The position numbers and the translations under genes are program-made. A model generated the notes under the pieces. The model did not search any database. It worked only from the letters and a program-made list of their open reading frames with translations, and had not been told where the DNA came from. Source: Aphrophora alni (taxonomy: Eukaryota; Arthropoda; Insecta; Hemiptera; Aphrophoridae). From it: a stretch of DNA of 64,000 bases. Position 1 is the first letter of the stretch, and every line of letters begins with the position of its first letter. Shown here piece by piece: positions 11,500 to 23,811 of the stretch. The stretch lies in NCBI GenBank assembly GCA_963513935.1, contig OY740773.1, positions 98,937,291-99,001,290 on the forward strand, read 5' to 3'.

Positions 11500-12360
11500 T
11501 TCACACTATCTAATCTTAAACAATTTCAACAGGGATTGTTTTAAGTGTGTATAAAGAAAAATCAACAGACAGTGTCAGAACTCCAGAAAATAATGAGAGG
11601 AAACAGTCATTCAAAGTATACAATGTTCTGCCAAGCGACATTTAAGGTCGTTGAACTTGTCAGACACTGAGTGTAGAATTTTGCACAATGATTTAGGGTT
11701 TTATTCGAATTGCAAATGACTGATTTACCTTCAAGACTAAAATTTTGTATTTTGTTGTGTGAAAATGCAAAATAATTTAATTATGACAGATGACCCTTAC
11801 TTTCATTTACCCTACTATGTCAATCAAAATAATTATCGAAACTGGGCCGAATAACAACTCAAAAAGACTAATGAAATTCCTCTACATAGCGAAAAAATGA
11901 CTACAGAGTGTGGTGTTTTGGCATCACTGGCTCATATTTTTTAAACAAAAAAATTTACAGTATCTTTAAGTCTGAATGACTCAACCATTAATTTGCCTAA
12001 TAATTACATCGCATAAAGGTGCAAAACCTGAGTTATGGTTTCAAAAAGATAGTGCTACTGATACAATGCTAATTTCAATGGATCTATTGAAAAACATATT
12101 TTCAGGTCACTTGATTTCACACTACGATGATGTCACTTGGCCATCACACGGTTCCTTGATTTAACTTGATTTTTATTTATGTAAATTTTTTGAAGTCTAG
12201 GGTATACATATACAAACATTACAGGAATTAGAAAACAGCATTAAATAAGAAATGTTTCCCGTTGATGCAAACATGCTACAAAAATCATGGACAGTGTACG
12301 TGAACGGATCATCGAGTGCATAGAAAATGACAGTGTCCACTTACCGATGTAATTTAAAAA
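11500..12360 (+). pseudogene. Second DUF4817-type Tc1/mariner-like transposase fossil
   Basis: The plus strand carries, in order and across frames: a piece with LRSLNLSDTECRILHNDLGF (about 11640-11705), HFHLPYYVNQNNYRNWAE around the first catalytic region (11790-11850), and PLHSEKMTTECGVLASLAHIF (11875-11940). The C-terminal ORF (11976-12164) then contains WFQKDSATDT, FSGHLISHYDD and VTWPSHGS. These match the sequence order of the insect DUF4817/DDE family, including the WFQxDxAT block around the second catalytic aspartate. A short tail with QELENSI and a ...HLTDV-type end follows. Multiple frameshifts make it inactive. It is a different, better preserved relative of the copy at 1930-2740. 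Confidence 0.75.
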
Positions 12361-12451
12361 AAATAAGATTCTGACTATTTCATCATTAAAACTTAACTTT
12401 CTTGTACTTAAATTATGAATATATTTTTTCTCTACTTTAAATAACTTAAAT

Positions 12452-12603
12452 CTAAATTAGTCAAAATCCAGTTGTACCTGTAATGTAAATAAAGAAATGT
12501 TCATAGATTTAATTCACTAAAATTTCCCTAAATTAGTCAAAATCCAGTTGCACCTGTAATGTAAATAAAGAAATGTTCATAGATTTAATTCACTAAAATT
12601 TCC
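12452..12603 (+). repeat. Two-copy tandem duplication, 76 bp unit
   Basis: The 76 bp unit beginning CTAAATTAGTCAAAATCCAG at 12452 is repeated at 12528 with almost no change (one visible T/C difference in the TTGTACCTG/TTGCACCTG block). The near identity means the duplication is recent. It directly follows the transposase fossil. Confidence 0.9.
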
Positions 12604-15600
12604 CATACTTTATCAATCGAACTACAAAAGGTTAAATCAAACGTCAGTTCACTTCAGCTTAAAAAAAATAAAATTTTATCGACCGTACAGACGGAATCTA
12701 GGGAAATTGAAAATATACAAACAAGCCGATTTCCATGCTGGCAGAGCTAATAACACATAGGATAAAATATTTTAAAGTTATTGAAGACCTAAATAACATA
12801 AACATGAATATTCATAATATGAATTTGTTACTATTTCACTACAAACCTAATGTTTATAAAGAAAATAATGAATATAAAATTTCTTAAAACTAGAATCTAA
12901 CATCGACTAAATCTAAAGTGCAAATAATCTAAAACTAATCACGGTTCTATCTATGACATAAAGTGCGGTGCGATTCTAGTCCTTAATGTGCGACACGACA
13001 ATCAGCCCACTACTCTATTTGTAGTCAATCACAAACTTTTCAATATAGTCAACCAAAATATATTATTAAAGATTATATTATATTAAGTAATCCAATCTAT
13101 CGTACAAACAGTCATGAAAATATCAAAATGACAAATAATTTTTGTTTAAATACAATTTAAATAATTGTGGTAATGTGAAATATGATATGTGAAATTATAA
13201 TATGTGAAATAGAAAATATTAGAGGTAAAAAATGTCTAGGTCGTACATTTACACTGGAAATAATTATTTAATTAATAATACTAGCTCGGTAAAATCAATA
13301 AATTAATATAAAAAATAAGAAGTTTAATAATTATAAAGAATTTGAATTTGACCAAAATTAGGCGTTTTTGATTAGGCATTTGAAGTACAAAATTTTTTAA
13401 ATGAGTCCTTTTCTAATAGTGTTCATTAAATAAATAACATTGACTTTTTTGTATGGCAAACAAGTTTATTTAAAAATATAATAACACCTACTTTTACACC
13501 TTTGATTAAAAAACCACTTTGCAACTTTTCAGAGGTTTATTTTCCCTTTAAACCAGACAATTTAGCAGCTACAATAAATTGAAAATTAATTATTTAGTAG
13601 GTTTGAATAAGACATTTTTAAATCATGATTAAATTATAATTAAATTGCCATTTGAAGCTGATTTTTTTAAAACTAAAATTTAACTAGTTGCTGGAAGATA
13701 ACGTTTTCTACTCGTTCAAAGAGTTTCTTGAGGCCAAATTATGATAACATTTTTATTATTGTATTTTAATATACATGTATTTATTATTGAATAGTTTGTA
13801 TGCATTTGATCGATGACAAATCCTGAACACGTATGTATTTGTCAGGGGCAACAAGAAATATAATAAAATGAAAAGAAATGACTTTGTTCATATAACATAA
13901 TAGTTTTATTGTTTACTGTTATTAGATTTTATGTTTCAGTATAATTGATTGTTATCAAGTTATTATTATATTATTGCAACTGACATTGTTGTGTTTATAT
14001 CTGTTTTCCTTTATGTAATTATATATTAATTTACTTTGTTATAATTATAAACATAAACTAGCATTTATACTATGTATTTTTTAACACTTGCTATACAAAA
14101 CTGTGTTTTGTCAACCTCAAGAGAAAATAAATGAAGTAATAATTTATCACAGAATATGTATACTGGAAAGACAAACAAATCTTGTGAAAAATAATTGATT
14201 GAAGTAATTAAACGTGTTTGAAAAAACTTAAACTACTGATCATTATAATGTTACTGTAATTACTTAAGCAAAGTAGGTTAATAACCTAGGTCATTTAATT
14301 TTAATGTCTATTGATTTATAACTTTATGTAAATCACAGTTTTTATAAAGTTAGCTTTTGAGGTTATAACAGCTGTGAACGCAAATCAACTGTTTCTTGAT
14401 TTTCATCATAAATCATTTTTGAATACTGTTTTACAAAAAATGTTAAAACTATAGATCCACCCATCATGTTTGCAAGATTTTTTTTTAGTTATTATTTCCT
14501 TTATTAAAAGACAAATATACCACCGAAGTATTTATATACTCGTATATAAATTAAAATTAAGTATATGTGATGCGGAGCTTGGTGAAGTTGGTGTAAAACA
14601 TTTGTATTTGGTTTTGGAGTAGAGAGGGGGGATAATCTACAGATATATCAGACAGTTATGATAATCGTGAGACACTACTATCATACTGCAGATCTATCTA
14701 ACGGAAAGGAAATCATTGTTAACCATTTTTTACTCAATTGATGTGAGGGGAGAAACATCTCTCCTGTAACCAGTTAATATAGTACAAGTATTGGAAGAGA
14801 AACTTTCTATTACACTGTTAAAAAACTAAAAAATCACCTCAAATTTTTCAAAACTTAAATAATGAAATGAAGTGTAATTGCCTAACAAAACTTAAAATTT
14901 AAAGAAAAGGTTTTCATCTTTAAAACCAATTATAAAATTAACTATACATTTTTTTGGAACGTAACCCACTGATTGCCCAACCCCCATTTATTCTTTCTAA
15001 ATGTAATTTCTGTATAAAAAAGAAAAATCTATTTGTTAGTTTAATATTCAGTTGAGAGAATCAATCTTCCAAATTATGTTTCAACCAATATAATCAAAAT
15101 TCCATTTGGTATAAAACAGAAGAAAAATAAATCAATATTTCCTATGGAAAATTCTTTAAAATTAATATTTCATGTTAAAATTCTTTAAATGTATTGCATG
15201 TTAAATATTGATTTGTTTCAAAAACATTTTAAAGTCAAAAACAAAACATCATTAAATTGTTCACAAATGATAATAAAAAATATCAGGACCAGAAAACTGT
15301 TATTGGAATTTTTCTTTGAAGTCAAACCACATTACGGTGATAATTAGTTCGTTTTTTAGTTTCAGTATTAAATCTAAGCTCATGTGTGTGTGTGATGATT
15401 ATAGTACTTCTTGAACCAAGCAAGTAATTAAATTAAATTGTAAATTCTGTTTATTTCCTTTTGTAAATTTCTTAGCTGATGTGACATTAATAATCATAAT
15501 TAATCTACTTGTAGGTGTCTTGATAAATCTCAAGTGCCTATTTTGTTGATGTTTATTGAATTGTTTGTGTAGTGCAATTAGTGTGATAGGAAATTAATGC

Positions 15601-16540
15601 TAACTGTAGACTTTATCGGGGAAAAAAATTGCAGTTAAATAACACGAGAACTGATTAGTAGTCTGTGTGCATTTATGAACAGGGAAATAGAAGAAGACAT
15701 GATTTTGTTATATAAAAAGTACAAAAGAGACTTATAGAAGTGACTCATGTCTCCAAGAGTAGTTTACAGTATATTTAAAAGGAAGAACAAAACACAAGAT
15801 TTAAATGAGGGTTTTTTCTATTCTTATAAAGATGTAGTGGTAAAAAAAATTTTTTTTAATGTTTTTACAAGATTGTTGTTGTACACAACAATTTGAGAAT
15901 TCCACTATAATCAGGGTCACCACCCTAATTTGATGTCATTTACTTCCAGTTATTATCATGCTCAAATTTGAGTTAAAATCAGTGCAGAACAGAAAAGTAA
16001 CAATTAAAAAACAGACAGCAGAGGAAAATGAGCTGATTCCATTTAGAGCAATTAAAAAAAAGAAGAAAAGCTGATAGTTTACACCATCAAGACCTAAAAT
16101 AGATGTCTAAAAATTCAAGAAACACGTTCTCTATCATTAGGAGTCATCCCCACTTTGCACTACTGTGCTCTCCCTCTAAACTTTATCAGGTTCTGCATGA
16201 CAACATTCTTGTTTTTAGTTCTGGATTACATATTTTTACCAAAAATTAATTTTATTGTTGCAAACCACTATGAAAAGGTTGTACAGTTAGTTTAAATTAA
16301 TTCTATAAAGTAACCATCAATACTGCAAGAAATAATCAAATAAAAGACCAAGCGTTGGGTTAAATTTCCAGATAAAATTAACAATTTTGTTCAACATTTT
16401 TTTTAGTTATATATTATTTGTGAATTATTATTATTTGTGTTAAGATATCTTTGGGTTTATATTAATTATTTCATATGTTATATGTTATAGAATAAAACTA
16501 TTTGAAACGTTGTGTACACTACTCTAGTTTGAAGTTGTAC
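12604..16540. other. Gene-free AT-rich sequence
   Basis: About 3.9 kb of very AT-rich DNA with no recognised exon, RNA gene or well-bounded repeat. Around 15720-16080 there is a somewhat more balanced stretch with weak resemblance to a transposase helix-turn-helix (a THVSKSSLQYI-like piece near 15740), too weak to call. Confidence 0.4.
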
Positions 16541-16577
16541 AATAAACTTTCAAAATATTAAAAAAAAAAAAAAAAAA
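16541..16577 (+). other. AATAAA followed by an A18 tract
   Basis: AATAAA at 16541-16546 is followed about 14 nt later by 18 consecutive A (16560-16577). This arrangement is typical of a reverse-transcribed, polyadenylated transcript (retroposed 3' end) but can occur by chance in AT-rich DNA. I did not find a clear target-site duplication. Confidence 0.4.
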
Positions 16578-18719
16578 TCTATTGTTGAGATATAAGAAAT
16601 GTTTGCAGTTACCTGACTCAACAGGCATTTTAGTTTGTTAAAGAGTACACGGAGCTATAAAAATGTGTCTGTTATTTATTCATGTGTTGTTATTTACTTA
16701 TAATACTGTATACTGTACATAAAGTTACTATTTTATATAAGTTGTATTTAATTTAAATTATGACTATCTATGTGTACTGCAGTTTTGCTGCAAATGTATA
16801 CCTAATTGAGCCAATAAATATAATACAATGGCCGAGCAATAGTTACAGATGTCAATTGTTTACCTAACAAAATATTCCAGTAGATATTTTTAATATCAAT
16901 ATTATAATTGGTAATGACATAAAGTGTAATTTATTATAATTGATAAATGTAATTAACATAGATGTAAAACTTTTGTTTCAGAGATAAATGTTTTATATTT
17001 GATCTAAAAAGAAATAGAGAAGAAAAAAAATCCGACATATCTTTTCCAAAAATTCCATCTGGATATATATATCAGATCATATTCTTAATCCTCTTATGGC
17101 CATGAAAAATAATTCCGAAATGACCTTGAGCCAACATATCGGCTTGTTATCCTTTTACTTATTACACACTTATTTGTCATGCAATTTATATACAAATTGT
17201 TTAAAATGATAGCGAAACAATCATAATTTGTGTTATTAATGTTGAAAAATGATTTGATACAATGTTATATTTATTGTTATTTCGTCAAAACAAATAGGCT
17301 TAGTTTTGACAGCTAGGATTCATAAGATGGTCAGTTATCTCTCATTTACATCCTTGTGTCTTTGTTTGAGGGTGTATAATTTGTGTTCATATTGTGTTAT
17401 TGTTTATATTCATTTTTTTAGTACAGTTTAGTATTAGTTTTTTGATTAACTATGTAATACAAACGTCATTGTGTTTCAGTGAACTGTAAATAGTTACTGT
17501 TAGTTGTCGTGTTGTTTTAAAATTTTCAGTGTTTGTACAAAATGCTCGAATGTATTAAAAAATAGTCATATAAAGTCTAACAACTTAAAAAAAAATACAC
17601 TTATTTTATCCCAAACTCAAAAAAACAAAACAAAAAAAAAATATTGCTATACTCAAAATAAAATAAATTTGGATTTTATTACTGGTTTCTTTTCTATTTA
17701 ATTTTATAGTGCACATTATTACAAGAAAAATACTATTATGTATACATTAAAAAATGTATATATTAAAATACATTATGTATAATACTAGAATTATACTAGT
17801 ATTTTCTACTAGTAATATATTTATAGTAATATTTTATACTAGTAGTATATGAGTTCTACTAGTATTTTTAGATGAGTTACAAATATTTTTGTTTCCCCTT
17901 TGTCATTTACCAAATGGCCTTTTTCACATACAGGTGCTACTTAAACACTGGTCTTTTTGGAACCGAATGTAATATTTTTCCCAACCTTATAAGTTTAAAA
18001 AGTTAATAACAAAATATTTAAATGTTTTAAAATTTTGTGATTGACTACACTAATGGGATGAGGACTAAAGGCCCCACACAACACCAACCAATAATCTGCT
18101 CTGTTTGTGGTTTGATCTTTCCTTTTTATTTAAATTAATTTGGAAAAGTAGAGCAGTAAAACTTAACTTACAAACTATAAATTTATATTTATAATTTAAC
18201 ACTAACACAAAGAGATTTCTTCAAATATATATATATAAATAAAAATAAAAAAATTCACCCACTTATTACCTTACCATTTTCAATAACAGACGAGATGTTT
18301 TCATCAAATACCTCTTCAAATGTGACAATTTATTTAAAATAACACAAAATTTAAAACACAAAACGTAAAGCAGCGCTACAAAACTGTTTAATGCGGTTCG
18401 ATTAATCACAGTTACGATTAAAGATTACATGTTTGCTGATGTTGTTTGTTAAATTTCTCATGTGATGTGGTTACACAGAGGTCTTATCACTGCCTCTGTA
18501 ATTATCATAAATTGTGAAAGCGTAGCATGTTTAGTTCTCGTTTAATATATGAAAAACATTAAATTAGAAACAGAATTAACATCATTTTAATTGTTTAAAG
18601 GTAAACAATAATTTATCCTTAAATTGTCATTTTAATTTTATTTATCCAGTATATGAAGAAGGGCAAGTTTGGAAATCATAAAAAAATTCCAACCTCTGTT
18701 TTTTAAATAATTTTCATGC
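16578..18719. other. Gene-free AT-rich sequence with an ACTAGT cluster
   Basis: No exon recognised. Between about 17785 and 17870 the motif ACTAGTA or its complement recurs several times within TA-rich DNA, giving a local simple-repeat and hairpin-prone patch. The ORF at 17504-17701 is low-complexity A/T sequence. Confidence 0.4.
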
Positions 18720-19400
18720 TTCATAATTTCAGGAAAACGAAAAAGTGATTTACAACTTGTGTCGTCCATTAGCCGTTGTCTGTACATAAGTACGATAGAG
18801 GCCATAAAAATGGAACATGAAATTTGGTATAGGGAATTATAAGTGCGGTCACATAGGGAAAAAAACCAAATTGAAAATGTTAAAATTGTGGCCGTTTTAA
18901 ACAGTTTTTTGTTCATATCTCGTGTGTTATTCCACTAAATTAGATAAAAATATGCAGATTAAAATTCAGCATGTAATGGTAGCAACCCCAACTCTCAACA
19001 ATTACAAATTATTTAAAGAAATATAATTTTGAACTCTGACCTATCAAGAAAATGTTTAGTCACAAAGGCTGCATCACAGACACGAGCGTAGTGAGTGAAG
19101 GCACCTCCCCATAAAGCATCGAGGCACTGACACACGAGCAAAATGAACAGAGATTTTTAGGGCCAGTCGACGTCACGATTGTAGTGATATACACAATTAC
19201 GAGGATAAGAAAACTTGTTCTAAATGAACTTACATTTCCTACAAGGCCCGAGAAACCCACTTTTGTGTATTATATTTAGACGATCTTCTTGTATTTTTTT
19301 ATTGTATAATGGGGTGCCATTGTAAGTACCATTATGATGCCCAAATCTTATTTATTAACTATGTTCAACAGAAATGTTGAAGTATTTAGGTTTGGATGGT
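18720..19400 (+). repeat. Dispersed repeat family R-B, copy 1
   Basis: It aligns over about 0.6 kb with 19960-20760 and, in reverse, 21540-22040. Landmarks in order: CAGGAAAACGAAAAAG, TGTACATAAGTACGATAGAG, a GGTCACATAGG block, AAACAGTTTTTTGTTCATAT, TCTCGTGTGTTAT, a GCAGATT..AAAT block, CCAACTCTCAACAATTACAA, CCTATCAAGAAAATG, GTAGTGATATACACAATTAC and GAGGATAAGAAAA. The minus ORFs at 18638-18916 and 19060-19260 lie wholly inside the repeat. No protein family or terminal repeats recognised. Confidence 0.7.
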
Positions 19401-19959
19401 CTGAATTAAATTTTTCAATAAATTAATGTAATTTGTCTCGCTTTACCAAGACCATTAAAATGATATATCACATGTCCTATTTTTACCCCCAACCTCCTTG
19501 AGGGGTAAAAAATTGAAAATTAAAATTTCTTGAAGTAGCCCCTTTTGTCTGAGAAAAAAGTAAATACGAATATTATATAACAAAAACTCAAGCATTATGT
19601 ATAGAAATTAAAAATTTTCCTGATAGAAAAATTAGAGGAGTGGTTGTAACAGACAGATTGTTAGGTGTGTGTATCAGAAATCCAGTCGTGTTTTGCTACT
19701 GATTTTAATTGTGTTTTATTTAGAAAGTCAGTCAGTATAACTGTACTTGATTCATGACTATGATCCTCTCACTGATATGTAATGTAGTAGAGGAGAATGC
19801 AACATGTCATGGGCAAAACTATTGACTTTAGAAAGGGAGATGTAGTCGTGAACTTTTACACAATGTTTGTTGTGAAGAGACTGGTTTAATGTGGAATTTA
19901 GACATATACTGGATAGATTATGACTTAAAAAATTTGGTTATAGTACTAAGATTGGTAGT

Positions 19960-20760
19960 CACAACAAATTTAGACTACTGTTTTTTATTCACACTTACAT
20001 TTTATGGTATCAGGGAACCGGAAAGCAGCTTATCGTCTGTATGTAAGCACGATAGCAGCTATAAAAACAATAAAGCAACATGAAAGTTGGTTTAAGGGAT
20101 TATAATAGTGTGCTCATATAGAACCCTATTAAAAATCAGAAAAACTCAATGAAAAATGTCAAAATGGAAGACATAATAAACAGGTTTTTGTTCATATCTC
20201 ATGTCACCGAATGTAGAAACTGGACTGTGACTCATGTGTTACTTAACTTATGTAACATTATAAAATAACGACTTGCAGATTTCAATTAACTGTATCTAAT
20301 GACACCAAATCCAGCTCTCTACGATGACAAATAACGAAGATAATATCAAAAATTTTATTTAGAACGCCGACCTCCCAAGAAAATGTGATATTTGTATACT
20401 TAGCAGATCCTGCAGGGCTGAGTCACCTACACGCTTAGACAGTGGATGTTTTTTCAAACATCTACAGCTACAAAGCTCATGAGGGCATAGTCGATAATCA
20501 TAAAAGTAGTGATATACACAATAACGAGGTTCAGAAAATCTGTGTAATAACAGTTTTAAACAAACTGTACCCTAAATGAGAAGACCCCCTTGATCTAAAA
20601 ATACAATTTAACATTTCTTACCAAGGCCCAACAGATAAATTTTTAGACATTACACTTATATGTTTTGCTTTTAATCAGTGTATTGTGGGGCTGGATAAGT
20701 ACCATATGGCACAAATCAACACATTTTAACCCTGAAAATTAATAAAGTTTTTACATCCAA
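19960..20760 (+). repeat. Repeat R-B, copy 2
   Basis: Same ordered landmarks as copy 1: TCAGGGAACCGGAAAGCAGC, TGTAAGCACGATAGCAGC, GTGCTCATATAGAACCC, CAGGTTTTTGTTCATATCTC, CCTCCCAAGAAAATGTGATA, AGTGATATACACAATAACGA, and a shared end with TACCAAGGCCCA and TGTATTGTGGGGCTGG. It lies about 0.6 kb after copy 1 in the same orientation. Confidence 0.7.
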
Positions 20761-20914
20761 CATAGAATCAAAGCCATTTTTACTTCAGTTCAGTTTTTTT
20801 TTTAATATTTCCGTTTTTATGTGAGATTAGGATGTAAAAAATCTGTAATGGTTCATAATAAAAGTTTTTTTAAAACTGTGTAGTTTAGAATTATTTGAAC
20901 AAATTTCTTAACTT

Positions 20915-20936
20915 AAAAAAAAAAAAAAAAAAAAAA
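20915..20936 (+). repeat. A22 homopolymer
   Basis: A run of 22 A follows AT-rich sequence. An AATAAAA motif lies roughly 60 nt upstream (near 20857), further than a normal poly(A) signal spacing. Confidence 0.8.
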
Positions 20937-21539
20937 TCTGATCCGATGACATTGGTTTTTGATTTTTTTCTTAATAACTTGTGTTTGAATATATATTTTT
21001 TAAAGAAAATATACTTTTATTTGAAACAAATAAGGAGTTCTAAATTTGGTTTTTAAATATTACAAAGAATTTTCAACATTTTATAATTTTTAGATTGTTT
21101 TTGTGGCAATTATTGTAGAGCAACATTTTGGTTTTAAATTATAATATAATAGATCTACATTACTAGATAAAAAAAATCAACAAACACAATAGAAACAAAT
21201 AAAGCAAGACTAATGATAAAATCGTACGTAATAAATATAACTTATTGTTTGATCTCCAACAGAGTATTATTAATTGTGAGTATTCCAAGAATTTGTAATG
21301 GTTTTGCAGAAGAGATAAGGAAATGACGGTTTATGGTGAAAAGTAAATCAATTATGTTAGAGTGTTTTCCGCTCGAATAAGTCCAAGACTAACCTTTGAG
21401 CGACTTAAATTCATTCTATGTCATAACAATTATTATGAATCAGGTGTCTTTAAGGTCCCGTGCTACTTAAAGAGTACACTTTTTGGATATATTTCAATTT
21501 TGTTCTACTGGGTTTTTACAGGCCAACTAAAAAACCATA
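20937..21539. other. No gene seen
   Basis: AT-rich, no recognised exon. The right half may include a diverged extension of the reversed R-B copy that follows. Confidence 0.4.
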
Positions 21540-22040
21540 TATGATAACTGATACAGAATGAATATACAAGTTTTCTGAACCTCATAATTGTGTATATCAC
21601 TTCTTTCTTACGTCAGTTAGATGTGGATATATTAAACTATCTCCATTTGCTTCACTCGTGTCAGTATCTCAGGCCTTGAAGCTACAAATATATAAAGAAG
21701 CATCTCGCTAAACTTTGTGTCTGTGATTCAGCCCTCTTAAATCTCGTAACTATACAAATATCACATTATTTTAGGATCAATATTACATTATTGACAATAA
21801 CTTCGCTATTTGTCATTGTAGAGATGTGGCTACCATTATATGTAGAATTTAAAAATTAAATTTTAATCTAATTTCTTGTGTTATAATTGAATAGCATTCG
21901 AGATAGAAACAAAAAACTGTTTTAAATGCCTGCTATTTTGACATTTTAAATTAGATTTTTCTGAATTTCAAGTTGTTACTTTGATTTCTGTGGTGGCTAT
22001 CATGTTTATATAGAAACGACAGATAAACAAACACCATATC
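21540..22040 (-). repeat. Repeat R-B, copy 3 (reverse)
   Basis: Reverse-complement landmarks: AACCTCATAATTGTGTATAT with CACTTCTTTC, a GTAACTATACAAATATCACA block (complement of the TGTGATATTCGTATAGTTAC seen at 49600), CAAAAAACTGTTTTAAATG and GTTTATATAGAAACG. It faces copies 1 and 2, so the three form an inverted arrangement over 3.3 kb. Confidence 0.65.
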
Positions 22041-23149
22041 GAAATCATATTATCTGTTTCCTATGGCTATGAAAAGTGAAGGTCAGTCAAAAACAGAGGT
22101 TAACATTAGTTGTGATTACCAAACTTGCCCTTTACTTTGTAGACTGGGTAAGTTAAATAGTGTAATTGTAGTTTTTAATTTTTATCAGATAACAACTTTT
22201 CAATTCCTGCTGTTTTTGTGTATTCGTTTTTTTAGTCACAGGGTTTACCATTTAAAACTTTTGTCTCGACGAAAAGTGCTGTATATTCAAAGATTTAGTC
22301 TTCCAAAGTGAGTTTTCAAAAGTTTTCCAAAGTGAGTTTTTGCTCAAAATTTAGAGGAAGGAGTCTTTTGAAACACCTGATTTAACAAATTTAATTTTAT
22401 CACGTCATTTAGCCCACAGCTTACAATTGACAGTTTTTAAATAGATATAAAGACCAGTGACGATAGTAACTCTTTTAAAACTTGATGAACAACATCTCTT
22501 GGTTACTTTAGGTGGTAATGTAAAAAATATTGTTTTAAAAATTTGTTTATGAAAAAGGAAAGATCAGTTTGAGAGCATTATTCCCACCTCGTCGGATGGC
22601 TCCATATCAGAGGAACTAAACTGCGTCTGTGTCCTGAGTATAGTGAACAGCTTGGCATAGGGCGCTTTGATCACCTGATACAGGACAGACAGCTGTATAA
22701 TGCCCACTAACTTACCTTCATTTTTAATTTGAACATTCTACCCTACGAGTTAAACAATATATAAACTCTATAGTTACCTGACTGTACAACTACTAATCGC
22801 TTTCTTCTTCTTGTAAATTACAACAGTTTTGATTTCGTTCAACCATCATCAGATTCACAATAAAGTTGTTGTATACTTTAATTGAAGTGGAGATAATTGA
22901 ATATTTAAAAGTTGTTGATACAAAATATGATAAAACACATTTAAATTGTACTGATAGAAATGTGTATCAAATATAACATTGTGTTTACACACTTTTAACC
23001 TCAAATCAGATTTGAGGCAAACAAGAATAAAAATGCTATAAACAGTATGATATTGTTGATAACTCGAAACAACACAAAATTTTGCCATTCTCTTTAAAGT
23101 TTACATAACACATAATACTAATTTCCCTCTATAAGATGAATTTTGTTGG
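22041..23149. other. No gene identified; GC-richer island at 22560-22725
   Basis: Most of this stretch is AT-rich. The island at about 22560-22725 is clearly more GC-rich and is open in one frame on each strand. On plus it reads LHIRGTKLRLCPEYSEQLGI, on minus QLSVLYQVIKAPYAKLF. I recognise neither, and neither matches the expected next part of the OXR1-type protein. A GTAAGT donor-like hexamer on the minus strand near 22718 is not paired with a convincing acceptor. Confidence 0.35.
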
Positions 23150-23809
23150 TTTTTTGGATGCATTGGAAAATCTCTATAACTTGAAGGTAAGCGTTAGAAA
23201 ACCTCTACAAGTTGGAGTTTTAATAAAATCACCTCTATAATCGGATGTTTTGGTCAGCGGACCTTTATAAGTCAAAGTTTAGGATAGCTAAACTGTGTGA
23301 GATGTCAAAATTTTCATGTTAGACGTGAACTTCCCTTCTGCATTCTTGCATTTTCCCATATTTAGGTTGAATACGGCTCTACAGTTCACACCGTGTGTAG
23401 GTATGTGCTTACCGTTCTGTACTTTATTAAAATTTTGCTTTTTATTGAAGTAATTGTTAAGGGGTTTGTGCTCCAGTAAATTAGTTAGGCATTTATTGCT
23501 ATTACTGCATTTACATACAATAATGTAACTATGTACAGTACTGTAGTCTTCTTATAAATAAATGCACAGATTATTGATTAAAATAAAATTAAGAACTGTT
23601 TATTTAAACAAAATATTTGTACTGTGTAGTTTTCTTTCATTTATTCCTTATTACAGGATTACAGGAATAAAAATTAAATGAGAACACAATGTGAACACAG
23701 TCAACTTGGGTCCTCTATAACTCGAAGTCAGTGATTTTTGCCCTTGCAAAATTTGATAACTCGAAGTGTTAGTAATTTACTTGAGATTAGAGTTATCAAG
23801 GTTCTACTG
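23150..23809 (+). mobile_element. Decayed non-autonomous pogo/Tigger element, family T3, copy 1
   Basis: It shares long ordered similarity with 42904-43778: TTTTAATAAAAT.....CCTCTATAA, a GCGGACCTTTATAAGTC block, GGTGTGAGATG-like, and ATTCTTGCATTTTCCCATAT. The right end has TGATAACTCGAAGTGTTAGT and GAGTTATCAAGGTTCTACTG followed by TA. The left end is eroded. TA flanking and CTACTG termini are typical of pogo/Tigger elements. No transposase fragment could be read in this copy. Confidence 0.65.
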
Positions 23810-23811
23810 TA

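Noticed and set aside
18638..19260. Two minus-strand ORFs as a gene
   Set aside because: Both lie inside repeat R-B, whose other copies do not keep these frames.
22560..22725. Candidate downstream mtd exon
   Set aside because: The minus-strand peptide does not match the expected TLDc sequence, and the only donor-like GTAAGT lies on the wrong side of the open stretch.
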